A DNA stretch of 64,000 nt. Source: WTGA01 sp965231865. GTDB lineage: Bacteria > Pseudomonadota > Gammaproteobacteria > Arenicellales > Poriferihabitantaceae. The stretch spans positions 682,001 to 746,000 of the forward strand of contig CBDDOJ010000002.1 in NCBI GenBank assembly GCA_965231865.1, in the 5' to 3' direction. Numbering within the stretch: the first letter of the stretch is position 1; every line of letters starts with the position of its first letter. Shown one piece after another: positions 35,821 to 45,374 of this stretch. The notes under the pieces are model-generated. The model saw only the letters and a program-made list of their open reading frames with translations. It was not told where the DNA came from and did not search any database. Position numbers and translations under genes: made by a program.

Positions 35821-36251
35821 ATTTTCGTGCCAGTCCTTCCGAGGCCGTCGAAATCAACCTGGCGCCGCTGATTGATGTGGTGTTCCTGCTGCTGATCTTC
35901 TTTATGGTTACCACCACATTTTCCAAGGAATCCCAGATCAGGGTGCAGTTGCCCGATGCTACCTCCGCGGAAAAGCCGGTTGAGGCGGAAAACTTCCTGA
36001 TCATCCAGATCAGTGAACTGGGGGAGTATGCGGTCCAGGGAACCACCGATGATGAGCCGCGACAACTGCTCAATAAACGCCTGGAAACACTTCAACGGGC
36101 CCTGGAGCAGTCTACAGGAAACCTGACCGATCCCATGGTGCTCATCCGGGCAGACCGGCTGGCCCCCCATGAGTCGGTGGTCAGGGCGATGGATGCCGCG
36201 CGGCTCTTGGGATTTTTCCAGATGACCTTTGCCACCGACAACACCGAGTAA
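35817..36251 (+). CDS. exbD: ExbD/TolR family biopolymer transport protein
   Basis: 144 residues. Short cytoplasmic N-terminus, one helix PLIDVVFLLLIFFMVTTTF carrying the essential proton-carrying Asp20, then a periplasmic domain ending VRAMDAARLLGFFQMTFATD. Couples proton flow through ExbB to movement of a TonB-like partner. Translationally coupled to exbB by a 4-bp overlap. No tonB gene follows. Confidence 0.92.
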   Translation: MNFRASPSEAVEINLAPLIDVVFLLLIFFMVTTTFSKESQIRVQLPDATSAEKPVEAENFLIIQISELGEYAVQGTTDDEPRQLLNKRLETLQRALEQSTGNLTDPMVLIRADRLAPHESVVRAMDAARLLGFFQMTFATDNTE

Positions 36252-37169
36252 TCGGTCGGTAAACGGATAACCATGTTTTGGGGAGTCGATCCTTTTCTGA
36301 TCTGGGATCAAAAGCCCGGATCGGGGGTATCGACCTGATCCCGCAACAGCGCCTCATTGTCCTCATGTCGGGACCGGCATAAAACGGTTGTCGGCAGGCT
36401 TGTCCTTGGGGATCATCCCGGTATCGGCTGCCCGTGTGAAAGCAACGCCCGGATGATTGGTTGGTAACGGCCTGATGCCAGGGATAACCACTTCAAAAAC
36501 GGTGTTTGGAGGTCCCCTTCCATAAATTGACAGGAAGTTCAGTCGAATGTATTCTCCAACCATCACAGACGGTAACTCAGCGACCATGCCATGTGCACAG
36601 TCAGGCTGGGGCATATTGCGGGAACGAAGAGGGGAGTGCGGAAATCTCCTGATGGAGGCACGCTATCGGGATCAAATAAAGCCACTAATCGTGTGAACAC
36701 AGTTGAAAGGGTGCGAAACAGGATTGCAGCGGATTTTCTGGGGTGATACAGGTACGGTCAGTGATGCGTTTAATTGCAGGGGTGGTCTTGAAAAGTAAGA
36801 CGCTAGTCGATGCCCGGCTAGAGACCCAGGTGCAACTCCTGGTCCCCGTTCCTCCACTCGCTGTTGTGGGTCAGTACACGAAATAAGGCCACAACAAGGG
36901 CGTTTTACAGTTCATGGCTATAACCCGTGCTCGATGAATTGCTTAAGTGTCGGCAACATTGCAAAGCGGATCGTCATCCCCCATGACTTGATTCCAGGGA
37001 CCAGGGCGCACGTCGAGAGTAGCCGGAACGAGTGCCTCTATTTCCCCGATCCAGACGGATTGGCGAGCAGTCTTGTAATTCAGTTTGGCTGGGAACACCG
37101 TTAATCTCCGTACGGTCAATCTCTCTCGGTCACAAGGGACATCAACCCCTTCAAAAGGAGCGTAACGAT
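36252..37169. other. Long gap between exbD and the accessory ATPase pair
   Basis: About 920 bp. It holds one doubtful minus-strand ORF (36363-36614) and a T-arm-like segment at 36827-36860. No promoter or operon continuation of exbBD is seen. It may mark the edge of an inserted segment. Confidence 0.35.
36363..36614 (-). CDS. Hypothetical protein or gene fragment (83 aa)
   Basis: The frame includes VMVGEYIRLNFLSIYGRG and ends KPADNRFMPVPT. It has protein-like composition but no family I recognise and no clear ribosome-binding site. It could be the C-terminal piece of a lost gene. Confidence 0.25.
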   Translation of the reverse strand: MPQPDCAHGMVAELPSVMVGEYIRLNFLSIYGRGPPNTVFEVVIPGIRPLPTNHPGVAFTRAADTGMIPKDKPADNRFMPVPT

Positions 37170-38702
37170 ATGAACGATCCAGCCATGAAAGACAGTCTTG
37201 AACTGGAAGTGAGGAATTTTGGTCCAGTCTTTGAGGCCAGGGTCGACCTGCGCCCGCTGACGGTGTTCATTGGGCCGGGCAACACGGGAAAATCCTATCT
37301 GGCAATACTGATCTACGCACTGCACCGGCATTTCAGTGCGGACAAGTTGTCTGAACATCAATTTTCGTGGGAGTCTCGCGTGTTCGGTAGCGGTGTCACG
37401 ACATTGTCCGAAAGTACGATTGATGAGCTTTTCGATTTGGCGGAACAGTTGGCCGTAGATATCGAGAGATATTTGTTCGAAGAAGATCTTGTCCTTCCCG
37501 GTCCGGTTTTGGAGGCCATTTGTTCCGGATTCGACGAGCAGGGAGACTACCTCGGCAATGAAATCGGTCGATGTTTCGGAATCAAAGAGCCTGGGGCGCT
37601 CATTCGTAAGGGAGGCCAGGGTGCTGCGGAGATTACTTTCCGCAAGCAAAACGTTGGGGATCCGTCGCCGATCAATCACCGATTGACAATAAAGCCCAAT
37701 TCAAGCGAGTTCAGTACAATACTTCCCGAAGGTATCCAGATCAGGGTCGGGAATGACCCTGATCAGATGGAGAATTTGCACCGCATAGCGATGGAAATGA
37801 TGTACTTGGATGAACTCTACGACGATCGTTCGAACATTTCGGAGGGGGAGCTGCTGGATATCTTGATCAATCATGCCCGCCCCCAGATTGTCGGTCCGTT
37901 CGACTCGCCGGCGTATTATCTCCCTGCCAACCGGACCGGCGTCATGCGTGCGCACAGCGTCGTTGTCAGCGCCCTGATCGAAAGTGCAGCAATGACAGGG
38001 CTGCGTCCGGCCGCACGCACGCCGATGCTTTCGGGTGTTCTGGCGGATTTTCTCGAACAGTTGATCGAACTCGACCGTTCGCCGCATCGGCGGCACAAGC
38101 GTCGACACGATCTCGGCAGGCAGATCGAAAAAGCGATTCTCGGTGGATCGGTAAGGGTCGATAAATCGGAAGCAATCGGCTACCCGCACTTCACCTACAA
38201 GCCGAAAGGATGGAAGAGCAGCCTGCCCTTGATGCACGCTTCATCAATGGTTTCGGAACTGGCGCCTGTGGTGCTGTATCTGCGCCACCTGGTCAGGCCC
38301 GGAAATGTGCTGATCGTCGAGGAACCCGAATCGCACCTGCATCCGGCCATGCAGGTCGAATTCACTCGCCAGCTTGTAGCCCTCGTTTGCGCCGGTATCA
38401 GGGTAATCGTCACAACGCACAGCGAGTGGGTGCTTGAGGAACTCGCCAATATCGTGCGGCGCTCGGGGATTTCTAAATCCCGTCGGAAAAAGATGGGGAG
38501 CGACCGTGTTGCACTGCGCCCTGATCAGGTGGGGGTATGGTTGTTCAAGCAAAAGAAGCGCTCGAAGGGAACGGTCGTAGAGGAAGTAAAACTGGACGAT
38601 GACACCGGCCTTTATCCATCGGATTACGATGCTGTCAGTGAAGAATTGTACGATGAGAGCGTAAACATCTTCAGACACACTCCAGATGGAAATGCCGGAT
38701 AA
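37170..38702 (+). CDS. AAA/ABC-type ATPase (OLD-like), accessory
   Basis: 510 residues from ATG 37170 with AAGGAG eight bases upstream; the frame is open from 37032. Walker A GPGNTGKS at about 35-42 after LEVRNFGPVFEARVDLRPLTVFIG, the RecF/OLD-type start. Walker B VLIVEEPESHLHP at about 380-392 and H-loop VTTHSEWVLEEL at about 413. A ~300-residue insertion lies between. No TOPRIM nuclease domain is seen at the C-terminus. It is followed after 36 bp by the AlbA/HATPase gene, forming a two-gene unit. Related ATPases work in anti-phage systems; that role is inferred here. Confidence 0.7.
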   Translation: MNDPAMKDSLELEVRNFGPVFEARVDLRPLTVFIGPGNTGKSYLAILIYALHRHFSADKLSEHQFSWESRVFGSGVTTLSESTIDELFDLAEQLAVDIERYLFEEDLVLPGPVLEAICSGFDEQGDYLGNEIGRCFGIKEPGALIRKGGQGAAEITFRKQNVGDPSPINHRLTIKPNSSEFSTILPEGIQIRVGNDPDQMENLHRIAMEMMYLDELYDDRSNISEGELLDILINHARPQIVGPFDSPAYYLPANRTGVMRAHSVVVSALIESAAMTGLRPAARTPMLSGVLADFLEQLIELDRSPHRRHKRRHDLGRQIEKAILGGSVRVDKSEAIGYPHFTYKPKGWKSSLPLMHASSMVSELAPVVLYLRHLVRPGNVLIVEEPESHLHPAMQVEFTRQLVALVCAGIRVIVTTHSEWVLEELANIVRRSGISKSRRKKMGSDRVALRPDQVGVWLFKQKKRSKGTVVEEVKLDDDTGLYPSDYDAVSEELYDESVNIFRHTPDGNAG

Positions 38703-38738
38703 TGGGATCGGTTGCCAATTTCGGTGAGGGCCAGGGAA

Positions 38739-40490
38739 ATGAACTACCGCGTTGAAGAGATCGAAAGCCAGCTTCGGTCGGGCGAAGACAGTGGCTTCGA
38801 ATTCAATCAGGTCGGGTTTTCCGGTGATCGTCCGAAACGACCGACCCGCGATGTCTGGGCGAACGAAATCGCGGCCTTTGCCAACGCTGCGGGCGGAGTG
38901 GTGCTTGCCGGCGTGGCCGACGATGGCACCGTTATCGGCATGTCGCGCACGCAAATCACGAATCTGGACTCCCTTCTGGTGAAAGTGAGCACCGACACGA
39001 TCAAGCCACCGGTTCGCATTCACACGTATCACAGGGAGCTGTCCGACGGCAAGCTTGTGTTGCTGGCTGAAGTTCCCCAGAGTGATTTTGTGCATGAGAG
39101 CCCTGGCGGGAACTACATTCGTGTCGGTGGCTCGAAGCGACTCCTAGGCAGCGATGAGCGGTTACGTCTGACACAACGGCGGTCGCAAGCCCGCTTTCTT
39201 TGGTTCGACCAGCAGCCCGTGCCGGCGACCGGATTCAAAACACTGACCGAAGTGCTCTGGAAGCCTTTGCTGAGTGCCGAAGGCGCCGCGGAACCTGAAG
39301 CATCGCTGGAGAAACTAGCGCTTCTGGAAGATGACGAAGCCGGAGTACTTCGCGCTACGGTCGCCGGCGTACTGTTGTGCACCCAGAACCCGGAACAGTG
39401 GCTTTTCAACGCCTGCATCACAGCAACCCGATACCGGGGCAAAGACCGCGCATCGGGCCAGATCGATGCCCGGGAGATTTCCGGTCCGGTGAACGAACAG
39501 ATCGCCGGCGCCGTTGCCTTCGTCGTCAGTAACATGCAGGTTGCGGCAAGAAAGGACCCAGCCCGTTCGAATCTGCCCCAGTACAGCGAAAAAGCCGTGT
39601 TCGAGGCCCTGGTCAATGCAGTGGTCCATCGCGACTATTCCATGAGGGGAAGCAGGATTCGCCTGTCCATGTTTGATGACCGCCTGGAGATTCAGTCCCC
39701 TGGCTCCCTGCCGAACAACCTGTCCGTGGAGAGCATGTCATCAAGGCAGTCGACGCGCAATGAGGCGTTGACCTCCGTATTGGCGCGGATGCCTGTGGGT
39801 GGAACCCGTGGCGGTGAAGACCGGCTATATTTCATGGAGAGCCGCGGCGATGGTGTCCCCATTATCCGCAGTGAGACACGGGAACTTTGCGGAAAGTATC
39901 CCGAGTACCGGGTGGTCGACGATTCGGAGGTCCTTCTTGTCATTCCCGCAGCGGTACAGGACCAAAGTCCTGCCCGTGCTGTCGTCTCCGTGCGGGCCGG
40001 TGGTCAGCCCTTGGCGGGCACCGATCTCCTGCTCCTGTTTCCGAACAAAACCTGGATACGTGCATCCACGGACAAACAGGGCGAAGCGGCGGTCGATCTG
40101 CACACGACGCAATTGCCCATGACCGTGTTCGCGGCCGCGCCGGGACATGCCGCGCATCTGGAGCAGGATTGGACGCCCCGCGAGCGGGCGCTTGCGGTTG
40201 ATCTGGTTGCCCTGCCGAAAGGCGGGAGTGTCATTTTTGCGGAGGCGACCGGCACTCTTCCGGGTTTGAAGGGCAGGTTGAATCCGATCCGTGATCCCCA
40301 TGACCGGACTTATCTCTATGCTTCGAACATCGCGATTGATGAGGGCAAACAGCAGCCGGTCCACTTTATCCCCGGCGAGGAACTGAAATTGACCGATGTC
40401 GAAGGGGTCACACTGCGCGTGCGGATCGTCGACATCGTGGGCCGTTCGGCGCTTGTCGAGTATTCCGATGCCCAGCAAGAAAGTGGGTGA
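38739..40490 (+). CDS. AlbA-2 (Schlafen-like) and HATPase domain protein
   Basis: 583 residues from ATG 38739 (AGGGAA upstream; an upstream non-ATG start at 38712 is possible). The N-terminal AlbA_2/Schlafen-type domain has FEFNQVGF and ANEIAAFANAAGGVVLAGVA. A GHKL/HATPase_c_4 module follows, with ALVNAVVHRDYSMRGSRIRL near residue 290 and FDDRLEIQSPGSLP. The last ~150 residues (VRAGGQPLAGTDLLLLFPNK onwards) look beta-rich, like a carboxypeptidase-regulatory fold. Such proteins are often labelled RecG-like or transcriptional regulators. Pairing with the OLD-like ATPase suggests a conflict system. Confidence 0.7.
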   Translation: MNYRVEEIESQLRSGEDSGFEFNQVGFSGDRPKRPTRDVWANEIAAFANAAGGVVLAGVADDGTVIGMSRTQITNLDSLLVKVSTDTIKPPVRIHTYHRELSDGKLVLLAEVPQSDFVHESPGGNYIRVGGSKRLLGSDERLRLTQRRSQARFLWFDQQPVPATGFKTLTEVLWKPLLSAEGAAEPEASLEKLALLEDDEAGVLRATVAGVLLCTQNPEQWLFNACITATRYRGKDRASGQIDAREISGPVNEQIAGAVAFVVSNMQVAARKDPARSNLPQYSEKAVFEALVNAVVHRDYSMRGSRIRLSMFDDRLEIQSPGSLPNNLSVESMSSRQSTRNEALTSVLARMPVGGTRGGEDRLYFMESRGDGVPIIRSETRELCGKYPEYRVVDDSEVLLVIPAAVQDQSPARAVVSVRAGGQPLAGTDLLLLFPNKTWIRASTDKQGEAAVDLHTTQLPMTVFAAAPGHAAHLEQDWTPRERALAVDLVALPKGGSVIFAEATGTLPGLKGRLNPIRDPHDRTYLYASNIAIDEGKQQPVHFIPGEELKLTDVEGVTLRVRIVDIVGRSALVEYSDAQQESG

Positions 40491-40667
40491 CCCGGCATTC
40501 ACTCCTGGACCACAGTGAATCATTCACAACAACGGCATGGGAGGAGACAAAGCACCGGACCGGGAGTATCTGCCAGACACTGTGTCGATACCGGTATCAG
40601 GAACAGTCTGTTTTTACTCCTGCGCCGATCAATGCCATCCGGGGTTGATGACGTTCCCGTGCGATAC

Positions 40668-41879
40668 TCACCCCGACGGCGTGGTATGCAGTTCCACCTC
40701 TTTTCTTCTGGTTTTGGACAGTGTATACCCCTGCACGAAAGTCATCAGGCTTGGAATGCCGGGTTCGTACTCATACGTTCCAGCTGGCCAGATATAACCC
40801 AGGTGGGAAAGTTGCTCGACTTTTTCCATCACCCCCCCATTCGTGACCGGCTCATTGCCCGTCATTCCTTTTTCAATTGCCTCCCGTAATGCGTGATGAT
40901 GCAACACCGGTTCACCGAACCGGACAAAGGCATCCGCAACACTCTCGGCCACCGGCAGCAACTTCATTCTGTCCAGTTCATTGAAGCGGATCCGGTACAT
41001 GGCGTTACGTTCGTTTATCACTGCAGCTTCCACTTCCTTGACCTGCGCCAGGGTGACCTCTGTTTCTTTTGTTTCATCCAGTCTTCGGGCCAGACAATCT
41101 CCCCAGACCTGGATGAAAAAAGGATAGCAGTGGGTTTGTTCAACGATGTTCTCAACGACACCGGGGCCACAGGTGATGCCGGCCTCCTGCAATGGAATGC
41201 TGATCGCTTGACCAGCCTCTTCCGATGACAGGCGCCCCAATGGAAGTTTCTTGCTGCGGTCCCAAAAGGACGCATTGGCTTTGCCCAATGCGGTTTCAAG
41301 ATTCGGCGTGCCGGCCAGCACCAGCAAGAATGGACAGCCATCTGACCGCACGGTCTGGCTGGAATTCAACAGCGATTCGGCCATCGACGGCTTCAGCCGG
41401 TGGGCTTCGTCAATGATCAGGATAAAAGGCTTGCGTTTGCACTTCTCCCTTATCTGGTGCTCTGTGATCGACAGGGAACCGGTTAAATCCATTTCAATGC
41501 CCGCTGAGGCGACCCAGGCTCCCACAGAGCCGGTCAGTTTTTTAAACCGGTCCTTGAGTTTCTTCGGACCACTCAGCAGATGGGCAAACTCGGTCTCTGT
41601 AGCGATATTGTTCGGCGTTACCCACAGGATATCCAGCCTGTCCTCTTCTTCCTGACGGGTCTTCGCTTGCAGGTAACGAAGCAAGGCGGTCTTGCCGTTG
41701 CCCCGGGGGCCGTAGAGAATCAGATTCCGATGGGCGGGTTTTCTGTTTTTCAAGGATTTCACACAAGCCTGGAAACAGGCCTGTTCTTCCTTGCGACCCG
41801 CCAAATGCGGAGGGACACCGCCATCGCCGGGTGTAAACAGATCGGATAAATCAGGGACACTCATTTTCTTTTCCGACAT
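40668..41879 (-). CDS. AAA ATPase (ExeA/TniB/Cdc6-like), copy 1
   Basis: 403 residues. HLAGRKEEQACFQAC, Walker A ILYGPRGNGKTALLRYL at about 53-69, Walker B FILIIDEAHRL near residue 150, sensor 1-like LLVLAGTPN, then a winged-helix-like C-terminal region. Family members act as substrate-clamp or replication ATPases or in transposition; no partner transposase is adjacent. A closely related second copy, cut by the window edge, is at 63366-64000, so this ATPase is dispersed in the genome. Confidence 0.7.
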   Translation of the reverse strand: MSEKKMSVPDLSDLFTPGDGGVPPHLAGRKEEQACFQACVKSLKNRKPAHRNLILYGPRGNGKTALLRYLQAKTRQEEEDRLDILWVTPNNIATETEFAHLLSGPKKLKDRFKKLTGSVGAWVASAGIEMDLTGSLSITEHQIREKCKRKPFILIIDEAHRLKPSMAESLLNSSQTVRSDGCPFLLVLAGTPNLETALGKANASFWDRSKKLPLGRLSSEEAGQAISIPLQEAGITCGPGVVENIVEQTHCYPFFIQVWGDCLARRLDETKETEVTLAQVKEVEAAVINERNAMYRIRFNELDRMKLLPVAESVADAFVRFGEPVLHHHALREAIEKGMTGNEPVTNGGVMEKVEQLSHLGYIWPAGTYEYEPGIPSLMTFVQGYTLSKTRRKEVELHTTPSG

Positions 41880-41942
41880 TGGGTCATCCTGCCTTAAATT
41901 GGGCGTATTGTCAAAAACAGGCGGTGCCGGTTTTGAAGACTG

Positions 41943-43775
41943 CTATTCCACCGTCACGGATTTCGCCAGGTTTCGGGGCTTGTCAATGTCCGTGCCCTTG
42001 ATCAGGCCGACATGATAGGAAAGCATCTGCAACGGGATGGTAAAGATAATCGGGGCAATGGAACTGTCAACGGATGCCACACGCATGACCTGCAGGTTTT
42101 CCTGGTCATAAATTTTGGCGTGGGTGTCGGCAAAGACGATCAGTTTCCCTCCCCGGGCCCGGACTTCTTCAATGTTTCCCTTCAGCTTGTTCAGCAAGCG
42201 GTCATTGGGAGCTACGGAGATCACCGGCATTTCGTTGTCCACCAGGGCCAGTGGTCCGTGCTTGAGCTCTCCGGCCGGATACGCTTCCGCGTGAATGTAG
42301 GAAATCTCCTTGAGTTTCAGGGCGCCCTCAAGTGCGATGGGGTAGTGCACACCCCGGCCTAAAAACAAGGCATGATGCTTGTCAGAGAACTGCCCGGCAA
42401 TTTTCATGATGTCGGGCCCCAGTGCCAGGGCCGCCTCCACTTTTGCAGGGAGTTCCCGGAGTTCCCGGATGAGCCGGGCCTCATCGGTTTCGGTCATCCC
42501 GAACCGCCGTCCCAGGGCAATCACCAGGAGCCGCAATGCCACCAGCTGTGTGGTAAATGCCTTGGTCGATGCGACGCCGATTTCCGGTCCGGCATGGGTC
42601 ATCAATACCAGGTCGGATTCCCGGACCAGCGAACTTTCCGGGACGTTGCAGATCGTCAGGCTGTTCAGGTAGCCCAGCTCCCGGGTCATGGCCAGTGCGG
42701 ACAGCGTGTCGATGGTTTCGCCCGATTGTGACAAGGTCACGGTCAGGCAGCCATCCGGGACCGCGTGGTGTCGCGAGTGGAACTCACTGGCGATCTCGAC
42801 CTGGCAGGGGATACCGAATTCCTCCAACCAGTGTTGCGCCACCAGGCCGGCATGATAACTGGTGCCGCAGGCAATGATCTGGACAGCTCTTGTTTGGTCA
42901 AAAATGGCCGGTGCACCCGCACCAAAACACTCTTCAAGCAACCGGGTGCCGGTAATCCGATTGTTCAGGGTATTGGCAATGGCCGTCCCCTGTTCGTGAA
43001 TTTCCTTGACCATATAGTGCCGGTGTTCCCCCAGGGCGATGGCGTCTGCCGTCAGGCTGCTGGTTTTCCGGTCCCGGAACTGGGGATGCCCGGACTGGTC
43101 CACGATCGTAATGTCCCCGTTGTGGAGGTCGACAATATCGCCATTTTCGAGAATGAAGAAATCCCGGGTGACGGAGATCAATGCCGACATATCGGAAGCG
43201 AGGTACGATTCTCCCTCGCCAATACCCACTACCAGCGGCGACCCTCTCCGTGCCCCGACCAGGCGGTTCGGTTCCTTCGTGCTGACAACGCCGATCGCGT
43301 ATGCCCCTTCGAGGACAGCCACCGTTTCCGTGACCGCGGCCAGCAGGTCCAGTCCCCGGTCAATGTGCTGCTGGATCTCGTTGACGATGACTTCCGTGTC
43401 GGTTTCAGAAGAGAACGTGATGCCGCCTCTGATCTGCGCCTGCCGGAGTATCTCATGGTTTTCAATGATGCCGTTGCACACCAGGGCCAGGCTCTGGCCA
43501 CTCATGTGAGGGTGTGCATTGATTTCTGTCGGCGGGCCATGGGTCGCCCACCGGGTGTGTGCGATCCCCGTGGTACCGGGCATCGCGCCGGAGCAGGACA
43601 ACGCTTTTTCCAACGCCGCAATCTTGCCGGCACTCCGGGTTCTCGACAACTGGCTCTGGTCATTGATGACGGCGATTCCTGCCGAATCATAGCCTCGATA
43701 TTCCAGCCGTTTCAGGCCATCCAGCAACAGCGGCAGGACATCCGATTTGGCAACCGCGCCGACGATTCCACACAT
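41943..43775 (-). CDS. glmS: Glutamine-fructose-6-phosphate aminotransferase
   Basis: 610 residues. Met-Cys start (MCGIVGAVAKSD) exposing the catalytic Cys; glutaminase motifs GIAHTRWATHGPPTEINAHPH; two SIS domains with CGTSYHAGL, LSQSGETIDTL, EIGVASTKAFTTQL and C-terminal AKSVTVE. It makes glucosamine-6-phosphate, the entry point to peptidoglycan and LPS. It lies two bases after the glmU stop, so the two are co-transcribed. No glmS ribozyme would be expected, and none is seen. Confidence 0.97.
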   Translation of the reverse strand: MCGIVGAVAKSDVLPLLLDGLKRLEYRGYDSAGIAVINDQSQLSRTRSAGKIAALEKALSCSGAMPGTTGIAHTRWATHGPPTEINAHPHMSGQSLALVCNGIIENHEILRQAQIRGGITFSSETDTEVIVNEIQQHIDRGLDLLAAVTETVAVLEGAYAIGVVSTKEPNRLVGARRGSPLVVGIGEGESYLASDMSALISVTRDFFILENGDIVDLHNGDITIVDQSGHPQFRDRKTSSLTADAIALGEHRHYMVKEIHEQGTAIANTLNNRITGTRLLEECFGAGAPAIFDQTRAVQIIACGTSYHAGLVAQHWLEEFGIPCQVEIASEFHSRHHAVPDGCLTVTLSQSGETIDTLSALAMTRELGYLNSLTICNVPESSLVRESDLVLMTHAGPEIGVASTKAFTTQLVALRLLVIALGRRFGMTETDEARLIRELRELPAKVEAALALGPDIMKIAGQFSDKHHALFLGRGVHYPIALEGALKLKEISYIHAEAYPAGELKHGPLALVDNEMPVISVAPNDRLLNKLKGNIEEVRARGGKLIVFADTHAKIYDQENLQVMRVASVDSSIAPIIFTIPLQMLSYHVGLIKGTDIDKPRNLAKSVTVE

Positions 43776-43777
43776 GA

Positions 43778-45163
43778 CTATTTACCTTTCTTTTTGTGGT
43801 GTTTCCGCTTTTCCTTGTTTTCCTGGGGGACCCGGCTAAGTGCCAGATGGTAGTCCCCGACATTGCGGGTAATGGTGGAACCCGCCCCGACGGTTGCGCC
43901 GTCCCCGATGACCACCGGGGCGATGAGCTGGCTGCCCGAACCAATAAACGCATGGTTGCCGATGGTGGTTGGATGCTTGTTCGTGCCGTCGTAGTTGCAG
44001 GTCACGACGCCGGCGCCGATATTGGCCTGACGGCCAATTTCACTGTCCCCGATGTAGCTCAGGTGGCTGACCTTGGAACCGGTGCCGATGCGGCTTTTCT
44101 TGACTTCCACGAAATTGCCGATTCGGACCCGGTCCTCCAGCACGGTCTGTGGCCGGATCCGGGCAAACGGGCCGATCGCACACTTTTTCCCAATCGTCGC
44201 AGAATCGATGACGCTGTTTGCCTCAATGATACAACCGTCGCCGATAGTGGAATCCCGGATCACCGTGTTGGGCCCGATCCGGACCCCGTTGCCGATTGTT
44301 ACCTTTCCTTCCAGGATCACATTCACGTCGACGGTGCAGTCCCTGCCAAACCGGCAGGTCCCCCGGACATCCAGCCGGCTCGAATCCATGACCGTCACCC
44401 CTTGGGACATGAGTTTTCCGGCGAGGCGGGCCTGATAGATGCGTTCCGCCTTTTCGAGGTCTTTTTTGCTGTTGATTCCCTGGACTTCAAGAATATCCGG
44501 TGCCGGAATGCCGTAGACCGGGACCCCCTCGTTGACCGCACATTCGACAATGTCCGTGAGATAGAACTCCCGGTTCGCATTGCGGTTGTCCAGCAACGGC
44601 AGCCAGTCGGCCAGGCAGCCCGCCTCGGTGCTCATGCAGTTGGCATTGGTTTCCAGGATGGATTTTTCCGACTCGTCCGCATCTTTCTCTTCGACGATGC
44701 GAAGGATGCCGCCATCGCCGTTTCGAAGGATTCTTCCCATGCCGGACGGGTCCGGCAGGTTCGCGGTGAGGAGATTCAGGGCCTTTCCCGGACGGCATAC
44801 CGCCTGCATCGTGTCGGCTTGAAGCAACGGGGTGTCGCCGTTCAGGACCAGAACCGTTGAGTTCCTGTCAATGGCCGGGATCGCCTGCAGGACCGCATGG
44901 CCGGTCCCCTTGGGTTCGGGTTGCTCCACCCAGTGGATCAGCGAGGCCTTTTCGTCCGTGAGGTATTCGTTTTCGATGTTTTCCATCACCCGGTCCTTCC
45001 CGTGACCGACGACAATATGGATACGGGCCGGGCGGATGCGATGGACGGTATCGAGGAGATGATGGAGCAGGGGCCTCCCGCCCACCCGATGGAGCACTTT
45101 CGGCAGTGTGGAGTGCATCCGCTTGCCCTGGCCGGCCGCCAGGATGACGGCTTCAACGGTCAT
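43778..45163 (-). CDS. glmU: Bifunctional GlmU uridyltransferase/acetyltransferase
   Basis: 461 residues from ATG 45163 (MTVEAVILAAGQGKRMHSTLPK); the frame extends to 45199. N-terminal pyrophosphorylase with VLNGDTPLLQ; C-terminal left-handed beta-helix with many hexapeptide repeats (IGNGVRIGPNTVIRDSTIGD) and the acetyltransferase signature NIGAGVVTCNYDG. It makes UDP-GlcNAc from the product of GlmS via GlmM. The lysine-rich tail is unusual but short. First gene of the glmU-glmS operon. Confidence 0.97.
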   Translation of the reverse strand: MTVEAVILAAGQGKRMHSTLPKVLHRVGGRPLLHHLLDTVHRIRPARIHIVVGHGKDRVMENIENEYLTDEKASLIHWVEQPEPKGTGHAVLQAIPAIDRNSTVLVLNGDTPLLQADTMQAVCRPGKALNLLTANLPDPSGMGRILRNGDGGILRIVEEKDADESEKSILETNANCMSTEAGCLADWLPLLDNRNANREFYLTDIVECAVNEGVPVYGIPAPDILEVQGINSKKDLEKAERIYQARLAGKLMSQGVTVMDSSRLDVRGTCRFGRDCTVDVNVILEGKVTIGNGVRIGPNTVIRDSTIGDGCIIEANSVIDSATIGKKCAIGPFARIRPQTVLEDRVRIGNFVEVKKSRIGTGSKVSHLSYIGDSEIGRQANIGAGVVTCNYDGTNKHPTTIGNHAFIGSGSQLIAPVVIGDGATVGAGSTITRNVGDYHLALSRVPQENKEKRKHHKKKGK

Positions 45164-45374
45164 GATCCCATCCGGATCGGCAATGGATGACCTCCCCAAT
45201 GCGTCCCGAGTGGCTGGGATGTCCGGTCATTCAATGCCCTAAATTGCTGGTCCACACCTTAAATACTACCAATTTCACGTTAAAACCGTCATACTGAATG
45301 GTTTACTTCCGAATCAAGCGTTACTATCCAATACGGTTGATTTTACATGGCTTCGCTGGAGTTGCACGAAAAAA

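Noticed and set aside
36780..36862. Possible tRNA gene
   Set aside because: T-arm-like and D-arm-like stems are present, but no 7-bp acceptor stem or proper anticodon arm can be formed. Kept only as a low-interest finding.
42765..43853. Long plus-strand open frame (362 codons) opposite glmS
   Set aside because: Exactly antisense to a conserved GlmS with all catalytic motifs; no domain and no ribosome-binding site. It is a shadow of high-G+C coding sequence.
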